From Aristolochia californica (Eukaryota; Streptophyta; Magnoliopsida; Piperales; Aristolochiaceae): DNA of 64,000 nucleotides. The translations under genes were made by a program, and so were the position numbers. Location of the stretch: contig JARWKL010000007.1 of assembly GCA_029961685.1 (NCBI GenBank), positions 5,538,708 to 5,602,707 of the forward strand, read 5' to 3'. The notes under the pieces are model-generated. The model worked only from the letters and a program-made list of their open reading frames with translations. It ran no database searches and was not told where the DNA came from. Below, piece after piece: positions 15,303-27,100 of the stretch (position 1 is the first letter of the stretch; every line of letters starts with the position of its first letter).

Positions 15303-15568
15303 AGAACCCTCACTATCTTATATTTTTGTTTTTTTTGAAAAAGATGTATTAATAAAATGAGAGAAAATTACAAAATTTGGGAGAGCAAGCCCCTTAGAAC
15401 CAGTGATTGTACGTAAGCTCCCTGCCTAGCAAGCACATTTGCTGCCGAATTAGTGGATCTCGAAATGTGAGTCCAAAAACAAGAAACAATTGAGGTGATT
15501 TTTAAAATTTCCCGAAAGGTATCCCAATGCCGCCACAGGGGAGGGGAAGAACCCTCACTATCTTATAT
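15303..15568 (-). mobile_element. 5'-truncated LINE insertion with 21-bp target-site duplication
   Basis: The same 21-base string, starting AGAACCCTCACTATC, occurs at 15303-15323 and 15548-15568 and brackets a 224-bp insert. On the minus strand the insert encodes HISRSTNSAANVLARQG, typical of the C-terminal RNase H end of plant L1-type LINEs, then a stop, a short 3' UTR and an A-rich tail next to the lower-coordinate duplication. This is the signature of target-primed reverse transcription with 5' truncation. The perfect duplication suggests a fairly recent insertion into an already decaying gene. Confidence 0.85.
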
Positions 15569-15634
15569 GTTTGGAAGAGATCCTGAACCCTAGATGTAGG
15601 AATCAAAAATTGCTACCTAAATGTTTTTTCACAG

Positions 15635-15759
15635 GGCCAAGTATGCTTTTTCTTTTTTTGAGAGAGGGGCGTGGGTCGATTCGAACTTGCGACCTACGCA
15701 CCTAATGTAAAAAGAATACCACTAGACCAAACGGCCATCGGTACACAAGGCCAAGTATG
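15635..15759 (-). mobile_element. tRNA-derived SINE with 11-bp target-site duplication
   Basis: GGCCAAGTATG occurs at 15635-15645 and 15749-15759 and flanks a 103-bp insert. Read on the minus strand, the insert contains a Pol III A box TGGTCTAGTGG (15729-15719) and a B box GTTCGAATC (about 15687-15678) with tRNA-like spacing, and ends in a CT-rich segment and an A-rich tail. The 5' GGCCGTT is not complementary to the 3' side, so no acceptor stem forms and this is not a functional tRNA. It is very short for a plant SINE and may be a 3'-truncated or simple tRNA retropseudogene type. Confidence 0.8.
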
Positions 15760-16095
15760 GTGACTGCAAAATACTTCCATGTTGTTGCAAGCTCCAGAAT
15801 CAGAAGAATTGTATCTCAGCCATTCAAACTTCTGCAGAGCTCTCAACTAACAGGGAAGATATTTGCCATGATTTATAATTGTACTCTTCTCTATACTCTA
15901 GTAAAACAATTAAGCATCTCTTCCCTCTTAGGAGATGCAGTATAATCTCTCTGAATCTGATCTCCAGATGCAGGAGAAATAATTCCCGAGCAAGACATGT
16001 TTCATATACGGGTTTCATTTTTTTCCAAAGTTAACTACGGTTGAATTACAGATCATTTCCTTCTTTTCTTCAACCATTTTCACAATCATAAAACT

Positions 16096-16229
16096 ATTAG
16101 GGTCATATTGGTCGCAATATTTAGCAAAAGATGGTGTTGATAAAGTTGGATAGTTTGTCTTTATTAGGGTCATATTGGTCGCAATATTTAGCAAAAGATG
16201 GTGTTGATAAAGTTGGATAGTTTGTCAAA
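16096..16229. repeat. 67-bp tandem duplication at the edge of the copia remnant
   Basis: The segment beginning ATTAGGGTCATATTGGTC at 16096 is repeated at 16163 with essentially no differences over about 64 bp. The unit spans the likely LTR terminus (TGTTGATAAAG on the plus strand at 16135 and 16202) plus flanking sequence, so the duplication happened after insertion. Near-identity implies it is recent. Confidence 0.85.
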
Positions 16230-18600
16230 GAATTAAAGACGAGGATTGAGAAATATAAGATTTGGGGAGAAAATAGAAGAGAAAAAAGGAGAAAAGGAGA
16301 CCTGGGAGAAGAGCAGCCTTGCTGCCTTGGAGAAAGTGCCAGAAAAGCAGTCCTCCCTCTTTTTAATCAGGGTTTAATTGATATTTTACAAAAGGATAAA
16401 AATGCCTCTCAATACTCAAAATTAAATATCTCCTGAAATACATGTCTAAATGGAATGAAAATTGAACCGTAAATAAAATAAGACATTGTCTATCTAATAA
16501 CCATACTATAAGAGAAAAGTGTAATATAATAAATGACCAAAATGCCCCTGAATTGGTATTTTAATACTCCCCATCAAGTTGGAGAGTAGATATCAAACAA
16601 TCTTAGTTTATCACTGATGGATACAAATTCAAGTCTTCCCAAAAGCTTGGTAAATATATCTTCCAACTAGTATGAGGATTTTACATAAGGAGTTATCACA
16701 TTCCCCTGCATAGCATCTCTAATGAAGTGGTAGTCAACCTCTATATGTTTCATTCTCTCACGGAATACAGAGTTATTGGCAATAAAAATGGTTTTCTAAT
16801 TATTACAATTCATAACCTTAAGGTTAGGTAACGTAAAACTAAATTCAAGAAAAATAAACTTAATCCACATAAACTCACTACTATGTGAACGATTGCTCGA
16901 TACTTGGCCTCTGCACTAGAACTAGCTACAACTGTTTGTTTCTTATTTTTCCAGCTTACCAGGTTGCTTCCAACAAAACAACAATAGTTTGACGTAGAAC
17001 ATCTATCCATCTTACACACAGCATAATCGGCATCAGAATACCCAAGTACATCAACTTTCCTATTCTGAGTATATAGAAGACCTTTTTCAGGTGCACCCAA
17101 GTACTTTAAAATCTTCTAAGCAACTTCCTAATGGACTTTTTTGAGAATTTTCCATGAATTGGTTCACAACTCCTAAAACAAATGAGATATCCAACCTGGT
17201 AACCGTAGCATAGATCAGTTTACCTACTAACCGTTGGTATTGAGTTTTATCCTTGAGTGTAGGACCCTGTGTGTCATGCAAATTATGATTAACTTCCATG
17301 GGGGTGTCTACAGGTTTAGCACCTAATAAACCATATTCTTTTAACATATCCAATATATATTTTCTCTGAGAAAGAACAATACCTCACTTGCTACGAGCAA
17401 CTTCAATGCCAAAGAAGTACTTGAGAGAGCCCAAATCCTTTGTTCGGAAATGCGTAGCCAAATATTGTTTTAACTTTTGTAATACACTCGAGATCATCGC
17501 CAGATAACACAATGTCATCTACATAGACGATCAAAACTACCACACCGGTCTTCCTTTTAAGAAAGAACATGGAATGATCACAATGGCTTCTATAGAACCC
17601 AAATGTAGTACCACATCATTAAACTTTTCAAACCAGGCCGTGGACTCTATTTAAGTCCATAAAGAGTCTTCTGCATCTTACACACCTTTTTTGTCTCCCC
17701 TTTAGCAACATACCTAGTAGGTTGCTTCATTTATACTTCTTCATGTAAATCACCATATAGAAAGGCATTCTTCACATCAAACTGAAAGAGAAGTCAACCC
17801 TTATTAACAACCACAAAGATTAAGATCCATACTGAAGTAAATCGGGTCACAGGAGAGAATGTCTCAAAGACATCAACTCCAAAAGTCTGTATATACCCAT
17901 TTGCCACCAACCATGCTTTGTACCATTCAATAGAGTCAACAACATTATATTTGATAATAGAAACCCAATGACACCCTATAATAGCTACTCCAGCAGGTGA
18001 ATCACATAGACGCCATGTTCCCCGAGACACCAAATCACTCATCTCATCATTAGCTTGTTTCTATTCCGAGTAGCACAAGGCTTCCTGCACTGAACAAGGT
18101 ACATAGGAAGTAGAGGTTGATAGAGCAAAGGACTTGAAGGATGGGGACAAAAAATCAAGAAACAAATATTTGGATATCAGATGAGAAGTATAAGATCGTC
18201 TACCTTTCCTTATACTAATGTGCAAGTCCAAATAAAAGACAACAGGGTTTGTAGGCAATGAGGAAGCTAATGGATCATGAGAAGAGAACTGCTAGGCACT
18301 ACAGGAGCACGAGAACGACGGTTGTAAATACAAAGAGGCAATGAATAACTCGATAAAGCTAGTATATCCAAAACTGCAACAAGAATAGGATTGTTTGAAG
18401 GAGACTTAGGTGAGACAGGAAGCTCAGTAGAGGATGCAAAATAAGGATTATATTCAAAGAAGGTCACATCAGCTGGCACATATGTCTTCTGTCGAATAGA
18501 ATCATAACATTTGTATCTTTTTTGTCGACGATAATATCCCAGAAAAACACATTTTACAGACCGAGGTGACAATTAAATGGTATCATATAAATGGTATCAT
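16202..18600 (-). mobile_element. Ty1/copia retrotransposon remnant (pol end plus one LTR)
   Basis: On the minus strand, fragments of a copia polyprotein follow in order. The integrase C-terminal motif KCVFLGYYRRQKRYKCY is near 18550. Reverse transcriptase starts near 18040 (GCHWV, then FETFSPVTRF). Connection/RNase H segments (KLIYATVTRLDISF near 17230; YSDADYAVCKMDRCS and ASSSAEAKYRAI near 17000-16900) come next. Stops and frameshifts separate them. A polypurine GGGGAG at about 16574-16569 precedes an AT-rich 3' LTR candidate (16568-16202) ending ATCAACA. gag, protease and the 5' LTR are missing. The element lies between exons of the JmjC pseudogene, in the same orientation. Confidence 0.85.
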
Positions 18601-19927
18601 GTATGAAAAGGAAAAGAAGTAAAATAACATACAAATGGTATCATGTATAAAAATCAGTTTAAGTAGTTCCCCATGCACGAACTCAATAGCCACAAAAATT
18701 AAAAAGCAATCATCTGAGTAAACACCTAGACAGAAATCATACCAATCAGAAAACAAGGCGGAACCATCTCATCGAAAAGCTTTAGGATTTCTACTTAACA
18801 TGCCGATGCAAAAATAATAAGGACTGCCACTCATTATGCATCAGTTTCTGTGTTTTTTCTTTCAATGATATCTTTTTTTCTCCATGAATTTAAAAGAAGC
18901 TTTCGGCAACTAAGCCACAGTCAACCCAAATTGGCGCGTTTGAAGTCATAAAATAGAACTCATGCCAGTTCCTGCTTCGCATCATGAAACAACCATCCAA
19001 TTGGTGCAGGTCGACAGACGTATAAACAAATCCATATAATTTCAACTGGATAAAAGAACGAAATGGTATAGTTTGTGCAAATTAAATGACAAAATATGCA
19101 CACTTTTTGTCACACACTCAACATCCTAATCAATTAAACTGCACAAAAGTTTGAAACTATGTAAACCAATAACACCCGTCAACTATGCGTCAGAGAGCCA
19201 TCCTTGGCAGACAACCGGAACAATTTGCAAGCACATCGGAGAAAAATGATAACAAAGACGAAAATGCCGGAATTAAGTTGTTTTGGGAGTTAGAAATTAA
19301 ATCAACCTGCTTACACACGAAAGACGAGTAAACTCTCGAGCACTAAGATATTCAAAAATGGCGCAACATAGATAATCGGGGAGGAATCTGAGGTCTCCGA
19401 GAGCATCCGGCCTTCGATCTCTCTGTAAAGGCTGAGGATTCTCCATCAATGAATACGAATACAAGATCGAAGCCTTATAAGAGAATGGTTGGAGCTGGCT
19501 TATGGTATCTTTCAGCTTTGGAAGAGTTTGTTGCAGCAAAGCCGAAATGCAAAATTGCAGACACTCCTCCTGCGCCTCTTAAGTTTATTGAATTTGGAGA
19601 AAACGGGGACTTAGAATATTGGACCGGTAGCGCCCGTAACACCGGCGGAATGCGTTTGTGCGTTCGTGCACGGTACTTTCCGTACACCTCGACTGCAATT
19701 TGTGTTTTTGGAGGGAAATATATAAATGGATAGAAACTGCGTACATCTTGCAAAAGCGCTGTAAACGGATCCGAATTAAATCCGATATATCGGATAATAT
19801 CCAAAAATTTCGGATTTTCATCTAGATCCGAAATAAAATGTTTTAGACTATGAATCAGAATAAATAGATCTGGATTCAATAAATATCTGAACTCAGATCC
19901 AAAAGTTTTAATTTCCCCTCTTTCTCC

Positions 19928-20127
19928 TGTTGGGTATACAACCAAAGTCCCACATTGGTTAGAAATGGCGAGTATCATGGATATATAAGTGTGTACATTA
20001 TCTCTATTAGTATGAGGCTTTTTGGGGTAAAAGCCCAAGAGCAAATTCATGAGGGTTTAGTCCCAAAGTGGAAAATATCATACCAATGTGAAGATAGGTG
20101 GTGTTCATAGTCCTTACATGTCCAACA
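19928..20127. mobile_element. Solo LTR or TRIM-like element, 200 bp
   Basis: A 200-bp unit starts TGTTGGGTATACAACC and ends ATGTCCAACA, with the terminal inverted hexamers TGTTGG/CCAACA of LTRs. It includes AAAGTCCCACATTGG, a TATATAAG box and the phrase AAAAGCCCAAGAGC, which I recall from short LTRs repeated in many dicots. No internal domain or second LTR follows. Flanking pentamers (TCTCC and ATTCC) match only partly. It sits about 480 bp upstream of the F-box pseudogene ATG. Confidence 0.65.
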
Positions 20128-20318
20128 ATTCCTCAGGTTACTATTTTGTATATGTGTCTCATACTTGTTATTAGCAACATTTTTTTCTATGTTGTTAATT
20201 AACTAAGCGATAATAAGTGTATCCTTTTTAAGCCATTTGAATTATGTATTGTATTCTTCATCCACGATTGGAGATAGATCTCCAATAATAAGAAATCCCT
20301 TAACAGATAGAGACCAAC

Positions 20319-21747
20319 TTAGGCCCCATTAGTGTACTCTCAAAACTGAAAATGAAAGTACTTTCACTAATGAAAATAACCCAAAATCTTTTAGAGTGCA
20401 TCGTAAGTGGCAAATGAAAGTGAATTACCTAGGTACTTTAACTTATTTGTAAGAAAAATGAGTCAAGTAACACTCCCTAAGGCTAGTAAATTTACTTTCA
20501 CTCATGCGCTCACTCACTCTCTTACTCTTATTATGCTCATTTTGTCTTCTCACTCTTACATTTTGATATAATAAATTTGAGTATTTGTTTAAATATTTTA
20601 TTTTATACATTTTATTAAATTAAAATTTCTTAATTTTAATCATTTATTAATTTATACATTTTAAATTTATCTTAGTTAATTAAAAAAATAGTTAAATAAA
20701 ATTATCTTATAAAAGTAAATCTATCAGAGTAATTCTCTATACTAATTTACCCTTTTTTATTTATATATATTCATGATTTTAAATATTTTATTTTATTTTA
20801 TTTATAATTTAAGAGTGAGAATTCAGATATTACAAAGTAACAATTTGATTAAGAATTTGGATATTATAAAAGTAAGTATTTGTTTTATCATTTTATTTTT
20901 ATTTATAATTAAATAATTAAATAAAATTTAATTATTTTAAAACAAGATAAAATTATTTATTAATTTCAAACGAAATATTTTTTTAAGTTTAATCAAATAA
21001 AAATATCTAAAATAAAATTTAAATCTATTAATGTAATTTTATATAATAAAATAATATTTTATTATATAAATTCCTTATTTTAATATTACATTTAATGACT
21101 ATTTTAAGATTGAGAATTTAGATATTGTAAAGTAACAATTTAATTAATATTTGGATATTATAAAAGTAAGGCTTAGTTTAATCATTTTATTTTCATATAT
21201 TAAATTAAATAAATAATCTTAATTTATTTAAATTTATTTATTAATTTAAAACGAGTTAAAATATATTTTAGTTTAGTTAAATAAAACTATTTAATCAAAC
21301 TAATTTTTTACAATAAAATACCCTCTTTTTTTATTTACATAATCTTATAATTTTTAATATTGTATTTAATTAATATTTTAAGAGTGATAAATTAGATGTT
21401 AAAAAGTAACACTTCGATTAAGCATTTGGATATTATAAAAGTAACTTTTGTTTAAGTATTTTATTTTTATATATTTATTTATATAAATAAAGTTAATTTA
21501 CTTTTTAAAATTTATTAATTCAAACAAATTAAAAACTATCTTAACTTATTAATAGAAAAGTTAAATAAAAATTATCTTATAAAACTTAAATCTATTAGTA
21601 TTTTTATTAATAACTTTTTATGTACTTTCCACTATACACTAAAACAAAAAATCACTTCTCATTATATTTTCCATTACGCACACTAACATAAAAACAGTGA
21701 TTCACTTTTACTAAGTAATTTACTTTTAAAGTGCACTAACCCCCTTA
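20319..21747. mobile_element. PIF/Harbinger (Tourist-like) non-autonomous element, 1.4 kb
   Basis: TTA target duplications (20319-20321, 21745-21747) bracket inverted ends: GGCCCCATTAGTGTACTC at left and, as reverse complement of the right end, GGGGGTTAGTGCACTTT. The 3-bp TTA duplication and G-rich ends fit PIF/Harbinger-Tourist elements. The interior is very AT-rich, has no transposase, and holds a degenerate internal repeat (20811-21455). Confidence 0.65.
20811..21455. repeat. Degenerate repeat, period about 275-295 bp, three copies
   Basis: A conserved block (AAGAGTGAGAATTCAGATATT, AAAGTAACAATT, TTTGGATATTATAAAAGTAA) recurs with its key words at 20826, 21121 and 21395. Spacings are 295 and 274 bp, with AT-rich linkers between. 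A weaker trace is at about 20560. The copies lie inside the PIF-like element. Confidence 0.7.
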
Positions 21748-24111
21748 GGTAGTTCGATAACCCCTTCAAATGAATTATAATGATTTTAAGTAAATCACTT
21801 TAACCGTCCATATTAAAACACACTTCTTTAGCCATGAGATAATTTTTCGATCAACAAAGGTATCGGGGCATACTCAAAGTCAAATAATTGTTCTCCAAAT
21901 AGCTCACAATCCAAGGAACCCAAAGAGGATAAAAAGTTATGTACCTGATTTAAGACAACTTCTCCTTTCTCAAGTGTATTGTTTCAAAGTAACTTCTCCA
22001 AATCAATCGTGTGCTAAATGTTAGAGGAACAACAAATAAAATAAAACTTAAAGAGTCTAATGCATTAAGGACGAGATATAAAGTGCTTTAGCATGCTAGT
22101 AAACTCACTTACTTCAGCTATGCAAATAAGAAACTCTATGCAATTCTTTCCATCAATTTTTGTTTAGTAGTATGATAACCTCATAAACAAGTCCTAGAAC
22201 TTGCTAATCCAAGAGAGAAACTAAAGATGAAAGCTGAATTAGAGAACTTAACCAATGGAAATATCTTTGAGGGAGGAAAACATTTCACAACAAAATCAAC
22301 CTCAATTGAAAGATAGCATGCACCAAACTTTGATTCGTATATAGAGACATAGTGTAGGCGTACTTGAAGACAATTAAATAAGGGAACTTTAGGAGGATCT
22401 TCATGAATGTTGTGACCTTCACAACGGTCTCAAAACAACAACTTCCATGATCTATGGATCATTATTTTATTAAGAACAATAATGGAGAATGCTCAAAGTT
22501 GCGGAGGTTTGCTATAGGGTCACCTCTTCTAGCGCACAATAAACCAATACGAAAGTTTTGTCGAGACCAAATATGTGATGCTTACCACGAGTAGGAAATT
22601 ATTGTGGGTCCTAGTCATATTTAAGGAACTCCAAATAGTTTGATCATGTCCAACAATTTCAATCTAACCATGGACATGGAATATCAATTGTTTAGTTAAG
22701 TCAAGGCCAAGTCCATTTCACCGACTAAAAAACAACAACACAGGTACTTCATACCTTGTCCATTCACTTGATGAATGAAATTTTGAAGAGGGACATCTAT
22801 AAGTAAGTAAATTTAATCACCAAATTAATAGTCCGGGTTGTTAATATTGATCAATAACTAAGATTGAAGGAACATTACTATCAAAATGGTCGAAGTCAAA
22901 ACTCTCAATGATCAAAGCATAAAGGTTTTTGTCAAATAGTTGATCAATTGTGAAAGAGAGTATGAGAGAGTATTAGAGAGAAATAAGAACTTGTATTAAG
23001 TGAATCATAGTATAATTTTATGTCTCAGTTTTACCCAAAGTACAACTTTTAAATATAAGTCCTGGAATAATTAAAACAATTGTAATAACAAAAGACTAGT
23101 AACAATAAAATTTTTTCTTGTATGATATTTCTTCCTATGAAACTACTGTGAGATTCCTCCATATTAATTTATTTGTGTGATATTTTTTTACCAAGAGAGT
23201 CACGTAATAATCTACTATATTTACTCTTCAATATATTAAAATATTTATCAAAATTATATTATTACTTTAGGTAACATCATTTCAATTTGTTAAATATCAT
23301 AAATGGCAACACCATATTTGCAAGCAAAATTTCAATGGTAAGGCAATACAACACCGAGACAATTATTTATGCTGAAAAAGAATAGACCCTTTTGGTAGAA
23401 AGAGGACACAATTTAACACTTTGGCTTGTGTTGGCTACGATATAGGCAAATTTCTCCACGCATGTCTCTTAATCGAATTATTTTATAATCAATCATATTT
23501 TAATTCGTATTCTTTTTCAAACAAGGCAAATTGTATTAAAGTTCAACACAAATGAGTTTAGGCTGTTTAGCAAATCTACGACATATTGTAAGTCTTACTT
23601 ATCACCCACTTCCCCGGTGAAAGGAAAGGAGATGGCCATAGAAGTGGAGTGACTTTCTTGGTGAAGAAACAAAGTAACATTTTAAAAAAATATTTTTTAA
23701 ATATTCATAATGAATAAAAAGGATAAATTGATCATTAAAGTGTTATAAATAAACATATCAATATTTATCTATGTAATTATCTGTTTTAATATTAAAAATA
23801 AAATAATTTATCATTTTTGTATTAAATAAGATATGATAAAATTCTTTACTTAACTTAAGCTAAAAATCAAGAGAGTTTTATTTGGTAATACAAGTGAATG
23901 TGAGAGCATTTAGTCCGTGCGAGTTGCAACCTCTCAAAGATCGTTAGAGGCGCTTTGGACGAGTTAAGACTCAAGACTGGAAGGAAAATAAACACGTCGG
24001 GTTTTAGGGTTTGAGCATCTATGAATGCTAAGTTCAGAAGAAGTCCGTCGAGCTGAGGTTTTAGCAATTGGAAGTGCCGCAGTGCCTATAGTCGCTTATT
24101 CTCCGAACACG
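21748..24111. other. Intergenic region, promoter side of the RRM gene
   Basis: No coding region or recognisable element was found over about 2.3 kb. It is moderately AT-rich. The last few hundred bases are presumably the promoter and 5' UTR of the RNA-binding protein gene, but no clear TATA box was identified. Confidence 0.4.
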
Positions 24112-27100
24112 ATGCCGCCCCGCGCAGTGAGGAGACCGTCCACCGCCACGGCGCTCAAGAAAAGGCCGATTCCGAAGACGGATGCAGAAGCGGAAGAGGA
24201 TGCTAAAGAAACGGAGTCCGTCGACCAAAATGTCGGCGGTTCTGTTTTGTCTAGTTCTTGCAACGAACAACCACGTGGTCGTCCGTCTCTGCCGTCTCAA
24301 GGTTGTATTTCTTCTTTTTGTATCTTCTCTGAATTTTTTTAGAATCGGCTCGTTTTTTACTCTGTAATTTTTGGAGTCACAGCCGAAAAGGATTTGTCTG
24401 CTGTGGAGTACCACTACATGGACCGAGCGGAAAGATTAGATCTTGACGATCACGAGCCCTCGTCTGAACCCGAAGATGACCCTACTTCTCATTCTGCATT
24501 CGAACGCAGCGACCACGCCACTGGACAAAACAACATGCATGATGGAGATGAACCCAATTGGGACGAGGGGGATTATGGAAACGAGCCTGAGATGATCGAG
24601 GAGGAAGAAGATATTGACGGGCAGGAAGAGGAGCTCCTTGATGGTGAGGAAGAAGAGGTACACCATGAAGTTGTGCAGGAACGGCGCAAGCGGAAAGAGT
24701 TTGAAGTTTTTGTCGGGGGTTTAGACCGTGAGGCTGCTGAAGAGGACGTCAAGAAAGTGTTTAGTGAGGTTGGGGAGGTTACTGAAATAAGATTGATGAA
24801 AATTCCGGGGACGCAGAAGAACAAGGGTTTCGCCTTCCTGCGGTTTGCGACTGTCGAACAAGCTAGGCGGGCAGTCAACGAATTAAAAAATCCAATGGTA
24901 CTCATTGATCTTTGAATTGCTTTTAAGCTTATCGCAAATTTGGCGCTGGATATGATTGCTTTTGGGCCGGTTTTATTCTATAGGTTAATGGCAAGCGATG
25001 TGGGGTCTCCCCAAGCCAGGACAGTGATACACTTTTTGTTGGTAATATTTGCAAGAGTTGGTCTAAAGAGGTTGTAAGTGTATTCAGATGCCGTGAACTT
25101 TTCTTTGATTCTGTAAGCTCTGAATTCTACTTTTCTTCAAATTGTTTTTGTTTATTGGGATGCTTGTGCTTTTTTTACAGTTGAAGGAGAAGCTTGCAAA
25201 GTACGGAGTGGATAAACACGAGGAGTTGACATTGGTTGAGGATGCAAAGAATGAGGGGATGAATAGGGGCTTTGCTTTTCTAGATTTTTCATCCAGGTTC
25301 GATGCTTTGGATGCTTGCAGGAAGTTGCAGAAAAGGGACGTTGTGCTTGGTACAGATAGGCCCGCAAAGGTTTCTTTTGCAGATACTTATATTGAGCCCG
25401 ATGATGAAATCATGGTGCAGGTATGTTATGAGTTTTTTTTTTTTTTTATTTGATGATGAAAGTACACTGTCTATAGAATTAGGCATTAGGTTAGTGATTG
25501 ATACTCTAATTTGTAGGTCAAACATTTATATCTGGCTAGGTGCAGTTTTCTTTTATTACGGATGTAGAAAGTGGCCAAAGATTGTAGCTTAATATTTACT
25601 TTTCTATTTCATGCTTGAAAGAACGATTTCCTGAATACCCTATACGAGAAAAGTTGAAGTCTGGATATTGGGAGTTTCTGCTAGTGACATGGGTTCCCCT
25701 TGTGCTGTACATTTATTTTTCCTCAAAACAGAGAAATTTTTTGTTTTGAGAAGTGAGTTGGTGGAATCATTAATGATCTAACTGAAGTTTTTTATTTAAG
25801 ATTTTCTTTTTGGCTGGACTTTATTTTTTATTTTTTAATCTTTATTATAAAAAAACATACACGTTTATGTCATAATCCAGCTCTTGAGAAACAGTACTTT
25901 CCCTACTTCTTGTCATACTTGTTTATCTTTTGATTTCTCAGTGAATGATCGGACTTTTCATTGTGTTACAAGGGTATGTTTCATACCTCTTGGTTTTGCA
26001 ATGTCAGCTTTCTGTTTTCTGCTGTTTCCTTAATTTAAAACAATTGGTTATCTGGATTATGATTTTTTGAAAACAGTATTTGTGCTTGTAACTTTTCACT
26101 TTTGAAGATTTCTGTTTGTCCTCATAATTTCTGGCAAAATTGTTTAAGCTATTCATGGGAGTGAGAGGGAGCTTTTAATTGATGTTTCAGGTTCGGACAA
26201 TATTCATAGATGGTTTACCATCCAGTTGGGATGAAGAGAAGGTCAAAGACCATCTTTCTAGCTTTGGGAAGCTTGAAAAAGTTGAACTTGCTCGGCATAT
26301 GCCTGCTGCGAAGAGACAAGATTTTGGATTTATAACCTTTGATACACATGATGCTGCAGTGGCTTGCATTGAAGGCATCAATAATACTGAACTTAGCGAT
26401 GGGGAAAAGAAGGTTTCTATCACATGTTACATCTTGATAATATTTTTTATTATCTAAGCTCCCTATCATGTGTAAGAATCCCTGCATTTTGTTCCAGGTT
26501 AAGGTTAGGGCAAGGTTGTCAAGGCCGAGACAGAGAGTTAAACCCAGCAGACATGGCAGAGGTGGTTATCCAATTGGGCGTAGTGGTAGTCGAGGGGGAA
26601 GGGCTTCATGGAATTATCACATGGATTCTTGGAGGCTTGGTGGGCGAAATGAAAGAGGTCTAGAAAGCCGTCCAATGTATAATGACAATTTTAGGTGTTT
26701 CGAGGGTCCAAGGACAAGATATCCAATCGATGTGGGCATGGACAGGGTTGGGAGCCGAAGAGGTTTTCCTCCCACCGAAAGATCCCACTTCCGGAGGTCC
26801 CTTGGTATGTGAAGTGTATGTCTTAGTATGGTTTTGCTAGTGGGCAATCTGCATAAAATGCTTGTTTAAGCTTCATCACTAATCCATTAAAAATGAAACA
26901 AAGCTGCGTTTTTTTTTAATATATATTGATCAAATATTTTTTTGAAATGATATATTGATCAAATATTATCAGCTCTGTTGAACTGGCTGGATCTTATTTG
27001 AATTAATCGTTCCCAAAACCCTATGAATCTAAAAGGCTATCATGGTGGTCTCTCTAAGTGGTTACCAGTTTTTCATGCATATTAATTTGTTTGGTCATTG

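Larger units (their letters stand above)
8310..19446 (-). pseudogene. F-box + JmjC + kinase-like protein pseudogene (At1g78280 family)
   Basis: This is a decayed copy of a plant gene whose intact relatives join an F-box, a JmjC oxygenase-type domain and a C-terminal aminoglycoside-phosphotransferase-like domain. Exon 1 (19446-19315) is clean: MENPQPLQRDRR, then the F-box LPDYLCCAIFEYLS. A worn exon 2 lies at about 18975-18740. Exon 15218-15023 encodes GLADTWPARATW but has TAA at 15076-15074. Exon 14942-14736 keeps SGASWHVDPALT, with the JmjC iron ligands His and Asp, but its acceptor reads AC (14944-14943) instead of AG. Exons 14485-14390 and 14307-14070 follow; the latter has a 1-base deletion just before VPSGQWHC. 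Later blocks are at 13868-13794, 13025-12904 (FPVGTGSNP, intact), 11190-10985, 10780-10570, 9820-9647 (frameshifted), 8840-8660 and 8430-8310. The last contains TAG (8402-8400) inside the expected LHEENVLG. Several transposons lie within it. Loss of function is near certain; residual transcription is unknown. Confidence 0.85.

Noticed and set aside
15646..15748. Possible functional tRNA gene
   Set aside because: A and B boxes are present but the 5' and 3' ends do not pair into an acceptor stem, and the unit has an A-rich tail and target duplications; called a SINE instead.
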